Numbered from the stretch's first letter, positions 7,394 through 15,876 are shown. The stretch: 24,972 bases of DNA from JANPJV01 sp031425695 (GCA_031425695.1 JANPJV010000198.1:1-24972); one strand, 5' to 3'. The notes: generated by a model from the letters alone, not told the origin. Translations and numbers: made by a program.

Positions 7394-7608
7394 GTGGGTT
7401 CGGGTCCTGTCCGAACGCTTTTCGCCAGGTGCGGGGGAGAGCGACACGCGCGTTGGATCCTGAAGGAGTGGGTTCGGACCTTGTCCGAACGCTTTTCGCC
7501 AGGTTGGGGGAGAGCGTCCGGACAAGGTCCGGACCCACCAAGGGCCGGACCCACCAAGGTCCAAACCCACCAAGGTCCAAACCCGGAGCCACCAAGCTCC
7601 GGAGCCAC
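7394..7608. repeat. Family B (REP/BIME-like) repeat cluster, copy 2
   Basis: Three palindromic units: TTCGGGTCCTGTCCGAACGC, then TTCGGACCTTGTCCGAACGC, then the inverted GCGTCCGGACAAGGTCCGGA. A tandem tail of CCCACCAAGGTCC-like units and GGAGCCACCAAGCTCCGGAG follows. The last two palindromes form a roughly 75-bp hairpin with a TTTTCGCCAGGTTGGGGGAG spacer. The cluster fills most of the 306-bp gap between the TPM-domain gene start and the lipoprotein stop; the rest shows no gene. It therefore sits in the promoter or leader region of the TPM-domain gene. Confidence 0.88.
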
Positions 7609-7633
7609 GCAAGCATTGGCCCCGACGGGCGCT

Positions 7634-8362
7634 TCAGTCCGCCTTCTCTTTGTCCGCGCCGGCGTCGCTGCGGCGGCGCTCTTCGGCAATGGCGGCAGTC
7701 AGGCGGGCGCTGTCGGTGGCGGCGAGAGGTGCCAGGCGGACAGTGTCGGTGGTGAACAGCTCCTGGGTGTCCAGCAGCGCCTTCGTCTCATCGGCGGTGC
7801 CGAACAGGAATACCCAGAAGTGCGAGGCGTAGGTGCCCTGGCTGCCGTCGGCGCGGCGATCGTGCTTTTCAACCCAGCCGGGGGTGACGCCATCGACGAC
7901 CAGACGCGCGGCGCTCTTGCGGTCGGCTTCGCGAAGCACCAGCTTCTTTTTGTCGTCGAGCTCATAGCGCAGCAGCACGTAGCCTTCCGGTTGCTCGCTC
8001 TTGGCGACTTGCGCGTTTGGATCCTTGATCTCGCGCAGGGCCAGGATCTTGTGCTTTTCGCTGCTCGCGAAGCCCACTTCCTGATCCTTTTCGATGTCGT
8101 TGACTTCAATCTCGAGCGCCTCTCCGTCTCCCGGGCGGATATCGACCATCAGCAAGCGATCGCAGTTTTTGGTGACCCGGAGAAACTGCTCCTGTCCGAC
8201 CACGATGTCCTGATCAGGACGCAAATCCTCGATACGCCAGTCGCCCACCCAGGTCTGGTCGCACTGCTCGAGCGTTGCTGACGGCGGGTTCTCGAACTCG
8301 ACGGTTTCGCAGCCGGCGAGGGAGAGCAGGGCGATGCCGAGGGCTGCTGGATAGCGAGTCAT
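7634..8362 (-). CDS. Predicted outer-membrane or periplasmic lipoprotein
   Basis: 242 residues from the ATG at 8362, preceded by TTGAGGAACACC (Shine-Dalgarno GAGGAA). A lipoprotein signal ends in the lipobox SLAGC, so lipidation is predicted at Cys18 or so. The mature protein is hydrophilic and mixed alpha/beta, with no recognised catalytic motif. It contains WVGDWRIEDL, repeated short beta-like strands with many Lys/Asp/Glu residues, and HFWVFLFGTADETKALLDTQ near the end. The family is not recognised and no function is assigned. It is transcribed in the same direction as the TPM-domain gene, but a 306-bp repeat cluster separates them, so an operon is doubtful. A family A repeat lies just upstream of its start. 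Confidence 0.85.
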   Translation of the reverse strand: MTRYPAALGIALLSLAGCETVEFENPPSATLEQCDQTWVGDWRIEDLRPDQDIVVGQEQFLRVTKNCDRLLMVDIRPGDGEALEIEVNDIEKDQEVGFASSEKHKILALREIKDPNAQVAKSEQPEGYVLLRYELDDKKKLVLREADRKSAARLVVDGVTPGWVEKHDRRADGSQGTYASHFWVFLFGTADETKALLDTQELFTTDTVRLAPLAATDSARLTAAIAEERRRSDAGADKEKAD

Positions 8363-8402
8363 GGTGTTCCTCAAGATCAAAAAAGGAGCCTGGAGCCAAA
8401 GG

Positions 8403-8556
8403 CCATCCACAGATTACATAGATGAAAAGCGGATGACGCAGATTAAAGCGTGTACCTTCCGGCTGCCGTTCAGCCGGTCATTCGCCAGACTCATAACTGA
8501 TCAAGCACTTAATCAGCTCTTATCGCTTCTGCTAATCAATGTAATCCGTGGATTGC
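8403..8556. repeat. Family A (MITE-like) inverted repeat, copy 3 (diverged)
   Basis: Left arm CCATCCACAGATTACATAGA then TGAAAAGCGGATGACGCAG; right arm CTAATCAATGTAATCCGTGG then ATT. The right arm has lost the CGCTTTTCATCTG part of other copies, so the symmetry is poorer. It occupies most of the gap between the liuD stop and the lipoprotein start and may contribute to the lipoprotein upstream region. Confidence 0.75.
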
Positions 8557-8580
8557 TTCGCTGTACTCGGGGTGAAGCCA

Positions 8581-10581
8581 TCAATCGTTCAGCGCGACCA
8601 GCACCATGTCGCCTTCAACGAACTCGCCGACCTTGGCACGCACTTCGCTGATCACGCCGGCGCGCGGCGCGCGCAGGGCGAGCTCCATCTTCATGGCTTC
8701 CATCACCATGAGCTCTTCGCCTTCAGCCACTTCGGCACCGACGGCAACCCGCACGGCAACGATGCGTCCGGGCATTGGCGCGCGCACCTGATTGCCGCCG
8801 GCTCCAGCCGCAGTTTCGAAGGCAAACGGGTTGCGCAGATCGAAGCGATAGCGGCGAGTGCCGTCGTGCGCGATATAGCCGCCGGGAATGGCCACCACCT
8901 GCAAGCGAACGGCGCGTTCTCCGAGCAGGAAATCGACGCTGTCGGCGCTGCAACGCGCACCGCGTACGCAAAGGTGCTGGGCGCCAAGGTCGAGCGTGTA
9001 GTCGCCGCTGCTGCCATGCGCGGCAAATTCGAGCAACTGGTCGCGATGCGCAAAGCTCTTCAGGCGCTTGCCGGGATGGCCGAGGCGCCAGCCGTCAGCG
9101 CGGGCCCACGGCGAAAACGGGTCGCTCTGGCTGCGAGCAAGCGATGCTGCCTGCGCTTCCTCGTCGAGTAATGCACGCACCGCGACCGCGGCGAGCACCG
9201 CCTCTGGTACCGGCGGCGGCGCGGAAAGGACCTGGTTGAGCTCGCGATCCAGGAAGCCGGTATCGATGCTGGCATCGACGATGCTCGGATGGCGGACCAG
9301 GCGTTCGAGAAATTCGACGTTGCTCTTTGGCCCGACCACGACCGTCGTGGCGAGGGCGCGTTCCAGCTCAGCCAGCGCCGCGACCCGATCCGGCCCATGC
9401 ACGATCAACTTGGCGATCATCGGGTCGTAGTGCACGGTCACGAGATCGCCTTCGACGACGCCGCCATCGAGGCGTACCGAGGCGCTGGTCGCAGGCAGCC
9501 GCAGCATCTCCAGGCGTCCGCTGCCCGGCAGGAACTGGTTGTCGGGATCTTCAGCGTACAGGCGCACTTCGATCGCATGCCCGCGCGTCGGCACCGGTTG
9601 TTCCGGAACGAGATCCGCGAGCAGCTCGCCGGCGGCAACCCGCAGCTGAAGCTCGACGAGATCGAGACCGGTGACCATCTCGGTAACCGGATGCTCGACC
9701 TGGATGCGGGTGTTGATCTCCATGAAATAGAAATCGCCCTGCGGGCCGACGATGAACTCGACCGTGCCGGCATTGCGATAGTCGATGCTGCGGCCGGCGA
9801 GCACCGCGGCCGCGCCCATGGCTTCGCGCAGGTGCGCATCGACGAACGGCGACGGCGATTCTTCGAGCACTTTCTGGTAGCGCCGCTGCGCCGAACATTC
9901 GCGCTCGTTGAGATGGATGACCGCGCCGCTCGCATCCCCGAAGATCTGGAATTCGATGTGGCGCGGGCGCTCGACATAGCGCTCGAGCAGCACGCGATCG
10001 CGACCGAATGCCCCTTTTGCCTCGCGCTGGCAGGACTGCAGCGCCGCGGCGAATTCGCCGGCGCTGCGGACCACGCGCATGCCCTTGCCACCGCCGCCAT
10101 GCGCGGCCTTGATCATCAGCGGGAAGCCGACGCGCCCGGCCTCGGTCATCAGCAGGGCCGGATCCTGGTCCTCGCCGGTGTAGCCCGGAACCACCGGGAC
10201 GCCGGCCGCGCTCATGAGAATCTTCGCCCCGGCCTTCGAGCCCATCTTGCGCATCGACGCGGCGCTCGGTCCGATGAATTTGAGACCAGCCCGTTCGACC
10301 GCCTCGGCAAAGTCGGCGTTTTCGCTCAGAAAGCCGAAGCCTGGATGGATCGCTTCGGCGCCCGTATCGAGGGCGGCGGCGAGAATGCGCTCGGCACGCA
10401 AGTAAGATTCGCCCGGCGGTGAGGCGCCAATCCAGCGGCCCTCATCGGCACCGCGCACATGCTGTGAGCGCGCGTCGGCGTCCGAGTAGACGGCGACCGT
10501 CGCGATCCCGAGCCGGCGGCAGCTGCGCTGGATCCGGCAGGCGATCTCGCCGCGATTGGCTATCAGGATCTTGCTGAACAT
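8581..10581 (-). CDS. liuD: Methylcrotonoyl-CoA carboxylase biotin-containing alpha subunit
   Basis: 666 residues from the ATG at 10581 (MFSKILIANRGEIACRI); the GTG nine bases earlier is less likely. The ATP-dependent biotin carboxylase domain spans about 1-450: IHPGFGFLSENADFAEA; the glycine-rich loop AAHGGGGKGMRVV; LERYVERPRHIEFQI; ERECSAQRRYQKVLEE; MEINTRIQVEHPVTEMVTG. A linker domain is followed by a biotinyl domain, with Lys631 in VMEAMKMEL as the biotinylation site. Together with a beta subunit it would carboxylate 3-methylcrotonyl-CoA to 3-methylglutaconyl-CoA in leucine breakdown. Acetyl- or geranyl-CoA carboxylase subunits have the same architecture; the MCC call comes from the adjacent liuC, 13 bp upstream on the same strand. 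The beta subunit is not in the window. Confidence 0.88.
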   Translation of the reverse strand: MFSKILIANRGEIACRIQRSCRRLGIATVAVYSDADARSQHVRGADEGRWIGASPPGESYLRAERILAAALDTGAEAIHPGFGFLSENADFAEAVERAGLKFIGPSAASMRKMGSKAGAKILMSAAGVPVVPGYTGEDQDPALLMTEAGRVGFPLMIKAAHGGGGKGMRVVRSAGEFAAALQSCQREAKGAFGRDRVLLERYVERPRHIEFQIFGDASGAVIHLNERECSAQRRYQKVLEESPSPFVDAHLREAMGAAAVLAGRSIDYRNAGTVEFIVGPQGDFYFMEINTRIQVEHPVTEMVTGLDLVELQLRVAAGELLADLVPEQPVPTRGHAIEVRLYAEDPDNQFLPGSGRLEMLRLPATSASVRLDGGVVEGDLVTVHYDPMIAKLIVHGPDRVAALAELERALATTVVVGPKSNVEFLERLVRHPSIVDASIDTGFLDRELNQVLSAPPPVPEAVLAAVAVRALLDEEAQAASLARSQSDPFSPWARADGWRLGHPGKRLKSFAHRDQLLEFAAHGSSGDYTLDLGAQHLCVRGARCSADSVDFLLGERAVRLQVVAIPGGYIAHDGTRRYRFDLRNPFAFETAAGAGGNQVRAPMPGRIVAVRVAVGAEVAEGEELMVMEAMKMELALRAPRAGVISEVRAKVGEFVEGDMVLVALND

Positions 10582-10594
10582 CGCTGCCACTCAG

Positions 10595-11380
10595 TCAGAG
10601 CCAGTTCGGCGGACGTTTTTCGAGAAAGGCGGTCAAGCCTTCCTGACCTTCGAGCGAGACACGCAGGCGAGAGATCAACGATGCGGTCTGCTCGTCGAGT
10701 TTGCGCTGTCCCGCCTCGTCGCGGCCGAAGATGCCCTCGACCAGGCGCTTGGCCACCAGTGCTGCGGTCGGTCCCGCCTTGAGCAGGCCGTCTACCTCTT
10801 GCTCGATCGCCGCATCCAGGTCGACCGCGGGCACGACTTCGTGCAGCAAGCCAATTGCCAGCGCCTTGTGCGCATCGAATTGGGCCCCGCTCTGGAACCA
10901 GCGACGCGCCTGGCGCGCTCCCATTGCGGCGACGACGTAGGGCGAGATCACGGCCGGGACCAGGCCGAGACGCGATTCCGTGAGTCCGAAGCGCGCTTCC
11001 GGCACGCCAATGGCGATATCGCAGCACGCCACCAGTCCGACGCCGCCGCCGAAGGCCGAACCTTGCACGCGGGCCACGGTCGGTTTCGGCAGGTAGGCGA
11101 GGGTGCGCATGAGCTCGGCCAGCTTGAGCGCGTCAGCATGGTTGTCGGCCTCGCTGTAGCCGGCCATCGCCCGCATCCAGTTGATATCCGCGCCGGCCGA
11201 GAAGGACGGGCCTTCTGCTGCGATCACCACCGCGCGCACTTCGAGATCGGCGCCGACGCGCGCCAGTGCCGCGGACAATTCCGCGATCAACTCCGCGTTG
11301 AAGGCGTTGTGGACCTGCGGCCGATCCAGGGTCAAGGTGGCAACCCGTCCCGACAAGCCCACGCGGATCATGGCACTCAT
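10595..11380 (-). CDS. liuC: Methylglutaconyl-CoA hydratase (crotonase family)
   Basis: 261 residues, ATG at 11380. Crotonase-fold signatures: LDRPQVHNAFNAELI, SFSAGADINWM (oxyanion loop, residues 60-69), QGSAFGGGVGLVACCDIAIG and FGLTESRLGLVPAVISPYVV. The first of the two Glu residues of classical enoyl-CoA hydratases is Gly115, while Glu135 in LTESRLG is kept. The ADINWM motif and VISP-x-VV segment are typical of the leucine-pathway hydratase, which converts 3-methylglutaconyl-CoA to HMG-CoA. liuD starts 13 bp downstream, so the two are very likely co-transcribed and catalyse consecutive steps. liuA, liuB and liuE are not in the window, and upstream lies a hairpin then an unrelated ABC transporter. 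Confidence 0.85.
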   Translation of the reverse strand: MSAMIRVGLSGRVATLTLDRPQVHNAFNAELIAELSAALARVGADLEVRAVVIAAEGPSFSAGADINWMRAMAGYSEADNHADALKLAELMRTLAYLPKPTVARVQGSAFGGGVGLVACCDIAIGVPEARFGLTESRLGLVPAVISPYVVAAMGARQARRWFQSGAQFDAHKALAIGLLHEVVPAVDLDAAIEQEVDGLLKAGPTAALVAKRLVEGIFGRDEAGQRKLDEQTASLISRLRVSLEGQEGLTAFLEKRPPNWL

Positions 11381-11545
11381 GCGCTTTCGCTTCCCCCGAT
11401 GCGATCCAAGATGCGCCAGAGTCTACATGCGGGCCGCGCGGGCGGGATCGACGATCGGCCGTAGGACGCTGTGCCGCGCGCCGATCGATTCGCCGATTTC
11501 GGGGACATCAATCGCGCGGCTCTGCGGGTGCGAGGTTTTCAAAGC

Positions 11546-11574
11546 CGCGGAGAGCCGCTACGCGGCACTCCGCG
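11546..11574 (-). terminator. GC-rich stem-loop after the ABC-2 operon, possible terminator
   Basis: CGCGGAGAGCCGC, a short loop, then GCGGCACTCCGCG: a 13-bp stem with one mismatch, 10 bp past the permease stop. Read on the minus strand it is followed by GCTTTGAAAAC, which is not a good T-tract, so intrinsic termination is uncertain. The rest of the 203-bp gap between the permease and liuC shows nothing recognisable. Confidence 0.4.
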
Positions 11575-11583
11575 CTACGCGCG

Positions 11584-12402
11584 CTACCGCCAGCGGCACA
11601 ATATCTCCTCGCGATTGAAGCCCCGCTTGACCCAGAAGAACAAGCCGACGCAGGCGACCGCGCCGATCAGGCAGGAGGTCAGCAGGGCGGTGAGATTGAG
11701 GACGATGAAGGGGCCGATGATCGAAAACACCAGCAGCAGGGCCGGGATCAGGATCAACGCGGTCATCTGGTTGGCGGCCTGGGGATCCTGCATGCGCGCC
11801 GAGACCCGCAGGCACACCAGCGCGGTGATCGCGCCGATCTCGGGGCCGAGCACGAACGCGGCGATGAAGTAGAACTCGTCCGGCCAGATCAGCAGCCCGT
11901 GCGAGAGGTAAAAGCTCAGCACCGAGGCGATGGCCCCGAACACGGCGGCGATATAGGAGGCCGCCACGGCCGGCAGGACCACTGCGAGCAGCTTGCCGAG
12001 CAGGAATTGGGTCGTGGAGATGGGCGTCGCCAGCACCGGCTCGAGCGTGCGTTGCTGCTTCTCGCCAACGATCGCGTAGGCACCGGCGATGGAGACGATC
12101 GCCACCGGCATCAGCAGGAAGTAGCCCGCCGAGACGCGCAGCATCATCAGCGCAGCGGCCTCTTCGATGGCGATGCCCTGCAGCCTGGCAAACGTGCGAA
12201 CGAGATTGACCAGGCTGCCGATTTCCGGATCTGCCTTGGCCATTCCCTCCGACAGGATGGCGGCGCTGGCAACGACCAGCAGAGCGGGCAGGGCGGCGCC
12301 GACCAGCGGCATCAGCAGGTAGATCGGCCAGACCATGCGGTTCTGGCGTTGGTCGAGAAATTCGCGCCAGATCATCCAGGAGACGGCCGTGCGCGTGTTC
12401 AT
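11584..12402 (-). CDS. ABC-2 type transporter permease
   Basis: 272 residues with about six hydrophobic segments: one near the N-terminus (YLLMPLVGAALPALLVVASA), then about 95-115, 150-185, 193-210, 220-240 and 245-262. The pattern is that of ABC-2 exporters, with GEKQQRTLEPVLATPIST between membrane segments as a typical coupling-helix motif. It starts with ATG overlapping the stop of the ATPase gene by four bases (ATGA), so the pair is translationally coupled. It would form the membrane half of an exporter in the inner membrane; the cargo cannot be told. An extracytoplasmic loop at about 55-90 is larger than in minimal ABC-2 permeases, as in NatB-like proteins. Confidence 0.9.
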   Translation of the reverse strand: MNTRTAVSWMIWREFLDQRQNRMVWPIYLLMPLVGAALPALLVVASAAILSEGMAKADPEIGSLVNLVRTFARLQGIAIEEAAALMMLRVSAGYFLLMPVAIVSIAGAYAIVGEKQQRTLEPVLATPISTTQFLLGKLLAVVLPAVAASYIAAVFGAIASVLSFYLSHGLLIWPDEFYFIAAFVLGPEIGAITALVCLRVSARMQDPQAANQMTALILIPALLLVFSIIGPFIVLNLTALLTSCLIGAVACVGLFFWVKRGFNREEILCRWR

Positions 12403-13313
12403 TGCTTCCCCAGGAGTTGCAGATAGCGCTCGCGCAAGCCGCGCTTGTGCTCGCCGACGTGGAGGATGTCGGCGCCGGCCGCGACCAACAGCCGCACCAG
12501 CAGCGGAATATCTCGCGCAGGGTCAGTCACCCCGAAGCGCAGATGGGAGTCGTCGGCCGCGATTGCCTTGATCGAGCCGGGCAGTGTGAGCGGCGTATTC
12601 AGCGCGCTCGCTAACCGGATCTCGACCTCGGCGGCGCTGTCGGCGGCCAGGTCGGCCGGGCGGCCCTGAAACAGCACCTTCGTCGACATCACCAGGACCT
12701 CGTCGGCAAGCTCCTCGGCTTCCTCGAGACTGTGTGTAGAGAGGACGACGCCGGTGCCAGCGGCCTTGAGCTCGCGGACCAGCCGGTGGAGATCGGCGGT
12801 GGCCTGGGGATCGAGACCGGCGGTGGGCTCGTCCAGGAACAGCAGGCGTGGCTCGTGCAGGAGCGCGCGCGCCAGGCTCAGCCGCTGCTTCATGCCCTTC
12901 GAAAATGTGCCGGTGCGGTCGCCGCTGCGCTCGCTCAAGCCGAAGCGTGCCAGTGCGCGCGTGCTGCGGGCGTCGACTTCACTGCGGCTGAGACCCTGCA
13001 GCCCGCCGAAAAAGCGCAGGTTGTCGCGCGCGCTCAGGCGTTCGTAGAAACCGGCCGCCTCGGGGACGATGCCGCAATGCGCGCGAATCTGGTCGTTCTC
13101 GCGCTCATCCGTCGCCAGCGGATGACCGCAGATGCGCGCACTGCCGCTGCTCGGGGCCAGCAGGCCACAGAGCATGCGCATGGTGGTGGTCTTGCCGGCC
13201 CCGTTAGGCCCGAGCAGCGCCAGCACCTGACCGGCGCCGAGGGTGAAGCTCAGCGAGTCGACGGCGACCCGTTGATCGAAGCTTCGACTGAGGCCTTGGC
13301 AATCGATCAGCAT
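12399..13313 (-). CDS. ABC transporter ATP-binding protein
   Basis: 304 residues from the ATG at 13313 (a TTG lies one codon upstream). Walker A GPNGAGKT (35-42), Q-loop region near GIVPEAAGFYERLSARDNL, signature FSKGMKQRLSLARAL (degenerate LSGGQ, as usual in the ABC-2 exporter class), Walker B LLFLDEPTAGLD, and switch His in STHSLEEAEELAD. A C-terminal extension of about 80 residues after the nucleotide-binding domain is typical of the CcmA/NatA-type class. It powers the permease encoded immediately downstream with a 4-bp overlap. Upstream is a family B-variant tandem repeat, so a promoter is not evident. Confidence 0.95.
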   Translation of the reverse strand: MLIDCQGLSRSFDQRVAVDSLSFTLGAGQVLALLGPNGAGKTTTMRMLCGLLAPSSGSARICGHPLATDERENDQIRAHCGIVPEAAGFYERLSARDNLRFFGGLQGLSRSEVDARSTRALARFGLSERSGDRTGTFSKGMKQRLSLARALLHEPRLLFLDEPTAGLDPQATADLHRLVRELKAAGTGVVLSTHSLEEAEELADEVLVMSTKVLFQGRPADLAADSAAEVEIRLASALNTPLTLPGSIKAIAADDSHLRFGVTDPARDIPLLVRLLVAAGADILHVGEHKRGLRERYLQLLGKQ

Positions 13314-13331
13314 CAATCAGTCACTCGGGAA

Positions 13332-13489
13332 AAAGCGTCCGCGCGCAGCGCAGACCCACCAAAAGCACCGCCCAAGCGGTAGCGCAGACTCACCAGAAGC
13401 ACGGCCCGAGCGGTAGCGCAGATTACCAAAGCACGGCCCGAGCGGCAGCGCAGACCCACCAGACGCACGGCCCAAGCGGCAGCGCAGAC
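13332..13489. repeat. Tandem array of five ~34-bp units, family B variant
   Basis: The first unit, 13332-13366, is an exact 35-base reverse complement of 24893-24927. The next four follow the pattern GCACGGCCCGAGCGGTAGCG then CAGACTCACCAGA with substitutions; the final unit runs into the stop codon of the enoyl-CoA hydratase gene. Units are contiguous, without spacers. The array lies between two minus-strand genes and fills essentially the whole gap. Confidence 0.9.
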
Positions 13490-14272
13490 TTACTTGCCAC
13501 TGAACGTGGCCGCACGCTTCTCCATGAAGGCGCGAGTGCCCTCGCGCATGTCGTCGGTCGACACCAGCATGGCGAAGGTCTGCGTCTCGAACTCGAGACC
13601 CTGTTCGAGGCCCATGTCGGCGCCATGGATGATCGCGTCGAGAATGCCGCGGAGTGCATGCGGCGCCGAACGTGCGAGCTGGGCGGCGACTTTTCCGACT
13701 TCCGCATCGAGTTCCGCGGCCGGCACTACCCGATTGATAATGCCGAGCTCGGCAGCGCGCTGGGCGGTGATCGGGGCGCCGAGCAGGCACAGCTCGAGCG
13801 CAGCGGCGCGACCGGTCAGCCGCGTCAGTCGCTGGGTGCCGCCGAAGCCGGGCACGATGCCGAGGTTGATCTCGGGCTGCCCGAGCTTGACGTGATCTCC
13901 GGCGATGCGCAGGTGACAGCTCATCGCCAGCTCCATGCCGCCGCCGAGCGCGAGCCCGTTCAAGCGTGCGATGACCGGCTTCCCTAGCACCTCGACGCTG
14001 CGCATCATGCGTTGCCCGGCCTGGCTGAAGTCGCGGGCCTGCAACGGATTGGCCTGGGCCAGTTCGCTGATATCGGCACCTGCGACAAAGGCCTTCTGTC
14101 CGGAGCCAGTCAGCACCACCACGCGGACGGTGGCGTCGGCGCGCGCTGCGGCGAAGGCTTCATCCAGTTCCAAGATGGTCTGCTGGTTGAGCGCATTCAG
14201 CTTCTCGGGCCGGTTGATGGTGATCGTGCGGACGCCGTTCACGTCGTCGATCAGCAGGTTGGTTGAGCTCAT
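13490..14272 (-). CDS. Enoyl-CoA hydratase (crotonase family)
   Basis: 260 residues from the ATG at 14272 (MSSTNLLIDDVNGVRTITIN). The frame is open upstream, but that part lies antisense to the secreted-protein gene. Crotonase motifs: INRPEKLNALNQ; AFVAGADISEL (oxyanion loop); NGLALGGGMELAMSCHLRIAG with Glu114; GQPEINLGIVPGFGGTQRL with Glu134. Both catalytic glutamates are present, so it should hydrate short-chain trans-2-enoyl-CoA to 3-hydroxyacyl-CoA, unlike the LiuC paralogue in this window. It could serve beta-oxidation, branched-chain amino-acid breakdown or polyhydroxyalkanoate supply. The neighbouring ABC genes are codirectional but repeat-separated. The TAA stop falls at the boundary with the tandem repeat. 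Confidence 0.92.
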   Translation of the reverse strand: MSSTNLLIDDVNGVRTITINRPEKLNALNQQTILELDEAFAAARADATVRVVVLTGSGQKAFVAGADISELAQANPLQARDFSQAGQRMMRSVEVLGKPVIARLNGLALGGGMELAMSCHLRIAGDHVKLGQPEINLGIVPGFGGTQRLTRLTGRAAALELCLLGAPITAQRAAELGIINRVVPAAELDAEVGKVAAQLARSAPHALRGILDAIIHGADMGLEQGLEFETQTFAMLVSTDDMREGTRAFMEKRAATFSGK

Positions 14273-14386
14273 GAGCAGGAATCGTCCAAAGTGCAAAGTT
14301 TGCATTCTACGCATGCGGCAGGCTGCCACTCGCGCCATCGAACTGGCTATGGTGCATGCTCGCCGTCCTTTGAACGAGGTAGTCCG

Positions 14387-15871
14387 ATGCGCCGTAGCCT
14401 TTTGATCCTGGTCGCCTTGCTGGCCTTCTTCAGCCACCAGGCCCGAGCGCAGACGCCGGATCCCGTGAATCTCACGGCCATCTGGTACGAGACTGCCGCG
14501 CCGGGATACGGTGTCAACGTGGTGCACCAGGGCAGCATCCTGTTCGTCGCCTGGTACACCTACGGCGCCGACGGCAAGCTGCTGTGGTTGCTCACGGCCG
14601 CTTCGCGCCAGCCGGACGGCAGCTACAGCGGCCAGATCAATACGTTCAATGGCCGGCCGTTCAATCAGATCAGCGGCGCCCAGGCCTGGACCAATACGCA
14701 GATCGTCGGCACCTCGCGCGTCAATGTCGCGGCCGATGGCAGGCTCGATTTCTCGTACACGGTCAACAACATCAGCCAGCAGAAGCGGCTCGAGCGGCTG
14801 GCGTTCGTCGCCAATCCGCCGACCTGCACGTTCACCACCGGATCGCGCGTGTCCGCCACCAACTACACGGATGTCTGGTGGAATTCGACCGAATCGGGCT
14901 GGGGCCTCAGCATGATCCACCAGGGCGACCTGATCTTCATCGCCTGGTACACTTATGCCAGCGACGGCAAGCCGATGTGGGTCACTGGCCTCGCCTCGCG
15001 CCAGGCCAACGGCACCTATACGGGGCCGCTGAACCGGCCGACCAGCGGCACGCCTTTCAGCCAGATCACGAATACCGCGGCAACGGCCATCCCACTGCCG
15101 GAAGTCGGGACGTTCTCGCTCAACTTCAGCAATGGTGAGAACGTCAGCTTCAGCTATACGCTGGACAATATCCCGCAGACCCGTGCGCTCTCGCGCTACG
15201 TCTACGTGGCGCCGGGAACCCCGGTGACCGTCTGTGGGACAACGCCGCCGGCTAGTGCCTTGACGGCCTGCGATCCGGGCCTCACTGCGGGCGACTTCCG
15301 CACGCTGCTCGCCAACAGCTCGGGCGCGGCTGAAGTCACCGAGCGCGTCATCGGCCCGGGCACCTTCCAGGGCCAGAACGCGATCGTGGTCGAGAACTAC
15401 GACGCGCAGAACGTCCGCACGAACCGGTATTACATGCAGGTAACCCCGACCGAGATCCTCACGCTCGGCAACGAGGCCTTCCAGAACGGTGCGATCGCAA
15501 TGACCACGGTGTTCAACCCGCCGTCGCGCTTCATCCGCTTCCCGCCGATTGGCAACACCTATACGCATACCTATGTCGGCACCAACTCCGGTCCGGGGCT
15601 CAACTTCACGACCAATTACAGCGAGACCATCACCCGCGAGGCCGATACGTCGCTGACCGTCGCTGCCGGCAACTTCAGCACCTGCAAGTTCAAGCGGCTG
15701 ATCAACACCACCACGTTCGGTGTCGGTGCCAGCGTCGACATGGACCTGTGGCAGTCACCGTTGGTCGGGAATGTTCGCAGCATCAACCGCGTCCCAACGC
15801 CGCAGGGCACGACCACCTCGCAGATCGATCTGCTGCGTGCGCGGGTCAATGGGGTGAATTACGGGAACTGA
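14387..15871 (+). CDS. Secreted protein with tandem W/HQGD/AWYTY domains and a C-terminal beta domain
   Basis: 494 residues. The start ATG follows GAGG by seven bases and begins a classical signal peptide (MRRSLLILVALLAFFSHQARA). Two copies of an about 125-residue domain follow. Copy 1 has IWYETAAPGYGVNVVHQGSI and AWYTYGADGKLLWLL; copy 2 has VWWNSTESGWGLSMIHQGDL and AWYTYASDGKPMW. Each ends in a beta-rich part with a YTVNNI or YTLDNI motif. The domain recurs in secreted Xanthomonadales proteins of unknown role. The C-terminal 190 residues are Asn/Thr-rich and beta-like, ending GVNYGN. Export to periplasm or outside is predicted; no catalytic residues are recognised. The 3' 150 bases are duplicated 255 bp downstream. 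Confidence 0.88.
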   Translation: MRRSLLILVALLAFFSHQARAQTPDPVNLTAIWYETAAPGYGVNVVHQGSILFVAWYTYGADGKLLWLLTAASRQPDGSYSGQINTFNGRPFNQISGAQAWTNTQIVGTSRVNVAADGRLDFSYTVNNISQQKRLERLAFVANPPTCTFTTGSRVSATNYTDVWWNSTESGWGLSMIHQGDLIFIAWYTYASDGKPMWVTGLASRQANGTYTGPLNRPTSGTPFSQITNTAATAIPLPEVGTFSLNFSNGENVSFSYTLDNIPQTRALSRYVYVAPGTPVTVCGTTPPASALTACDPGLTAGDFRTLLANSSGAAEVTERVIGPGTFQGQNAIVVENYDAQNVRTNRYYMQVTPTEILTLGNEAFQNGAIAMTTVFNPPSRFIRFPPIGNTYTHTYVGTNSGPGLNFTTNYSETITREADTSLTVAAGNFSTCKFKRLINTTTFGVGASVDMDLWQSPLVGNVRSINRVPTPQGTTTSQIDLLRARVNGVNYGN

Positions 15872-15876
15872 GGGCT

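Noticed and set aside
7328..7612. N-terminal extension of the TPM-domain gene to 7612
   Set aside because: The extra 95 residues are translated family B repeat; a proper signal peptide starts at the ATG at 7327.
9289..10422. Plus-strand open frame opposite liuD
   Set aside because: Antisense to the biotin carboxylase domain with clear ATP-grasp motifs; no domain visible on the plus strand.
13332..13489. Possible CRISPR array (about 34-bp repeats, five copies)
   Set aside because: Units are contiguous and degenerate with no unique spacers, no leader and no cas genes; they match family B elements elsewhere in the window.
14273..15568. N-terminal extension of the enoyl-CoA hydratase to 15568
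   Set aside because: It is antisense to the secreted-protein gene; the crotonase fold is complete from the ATG at 14272.
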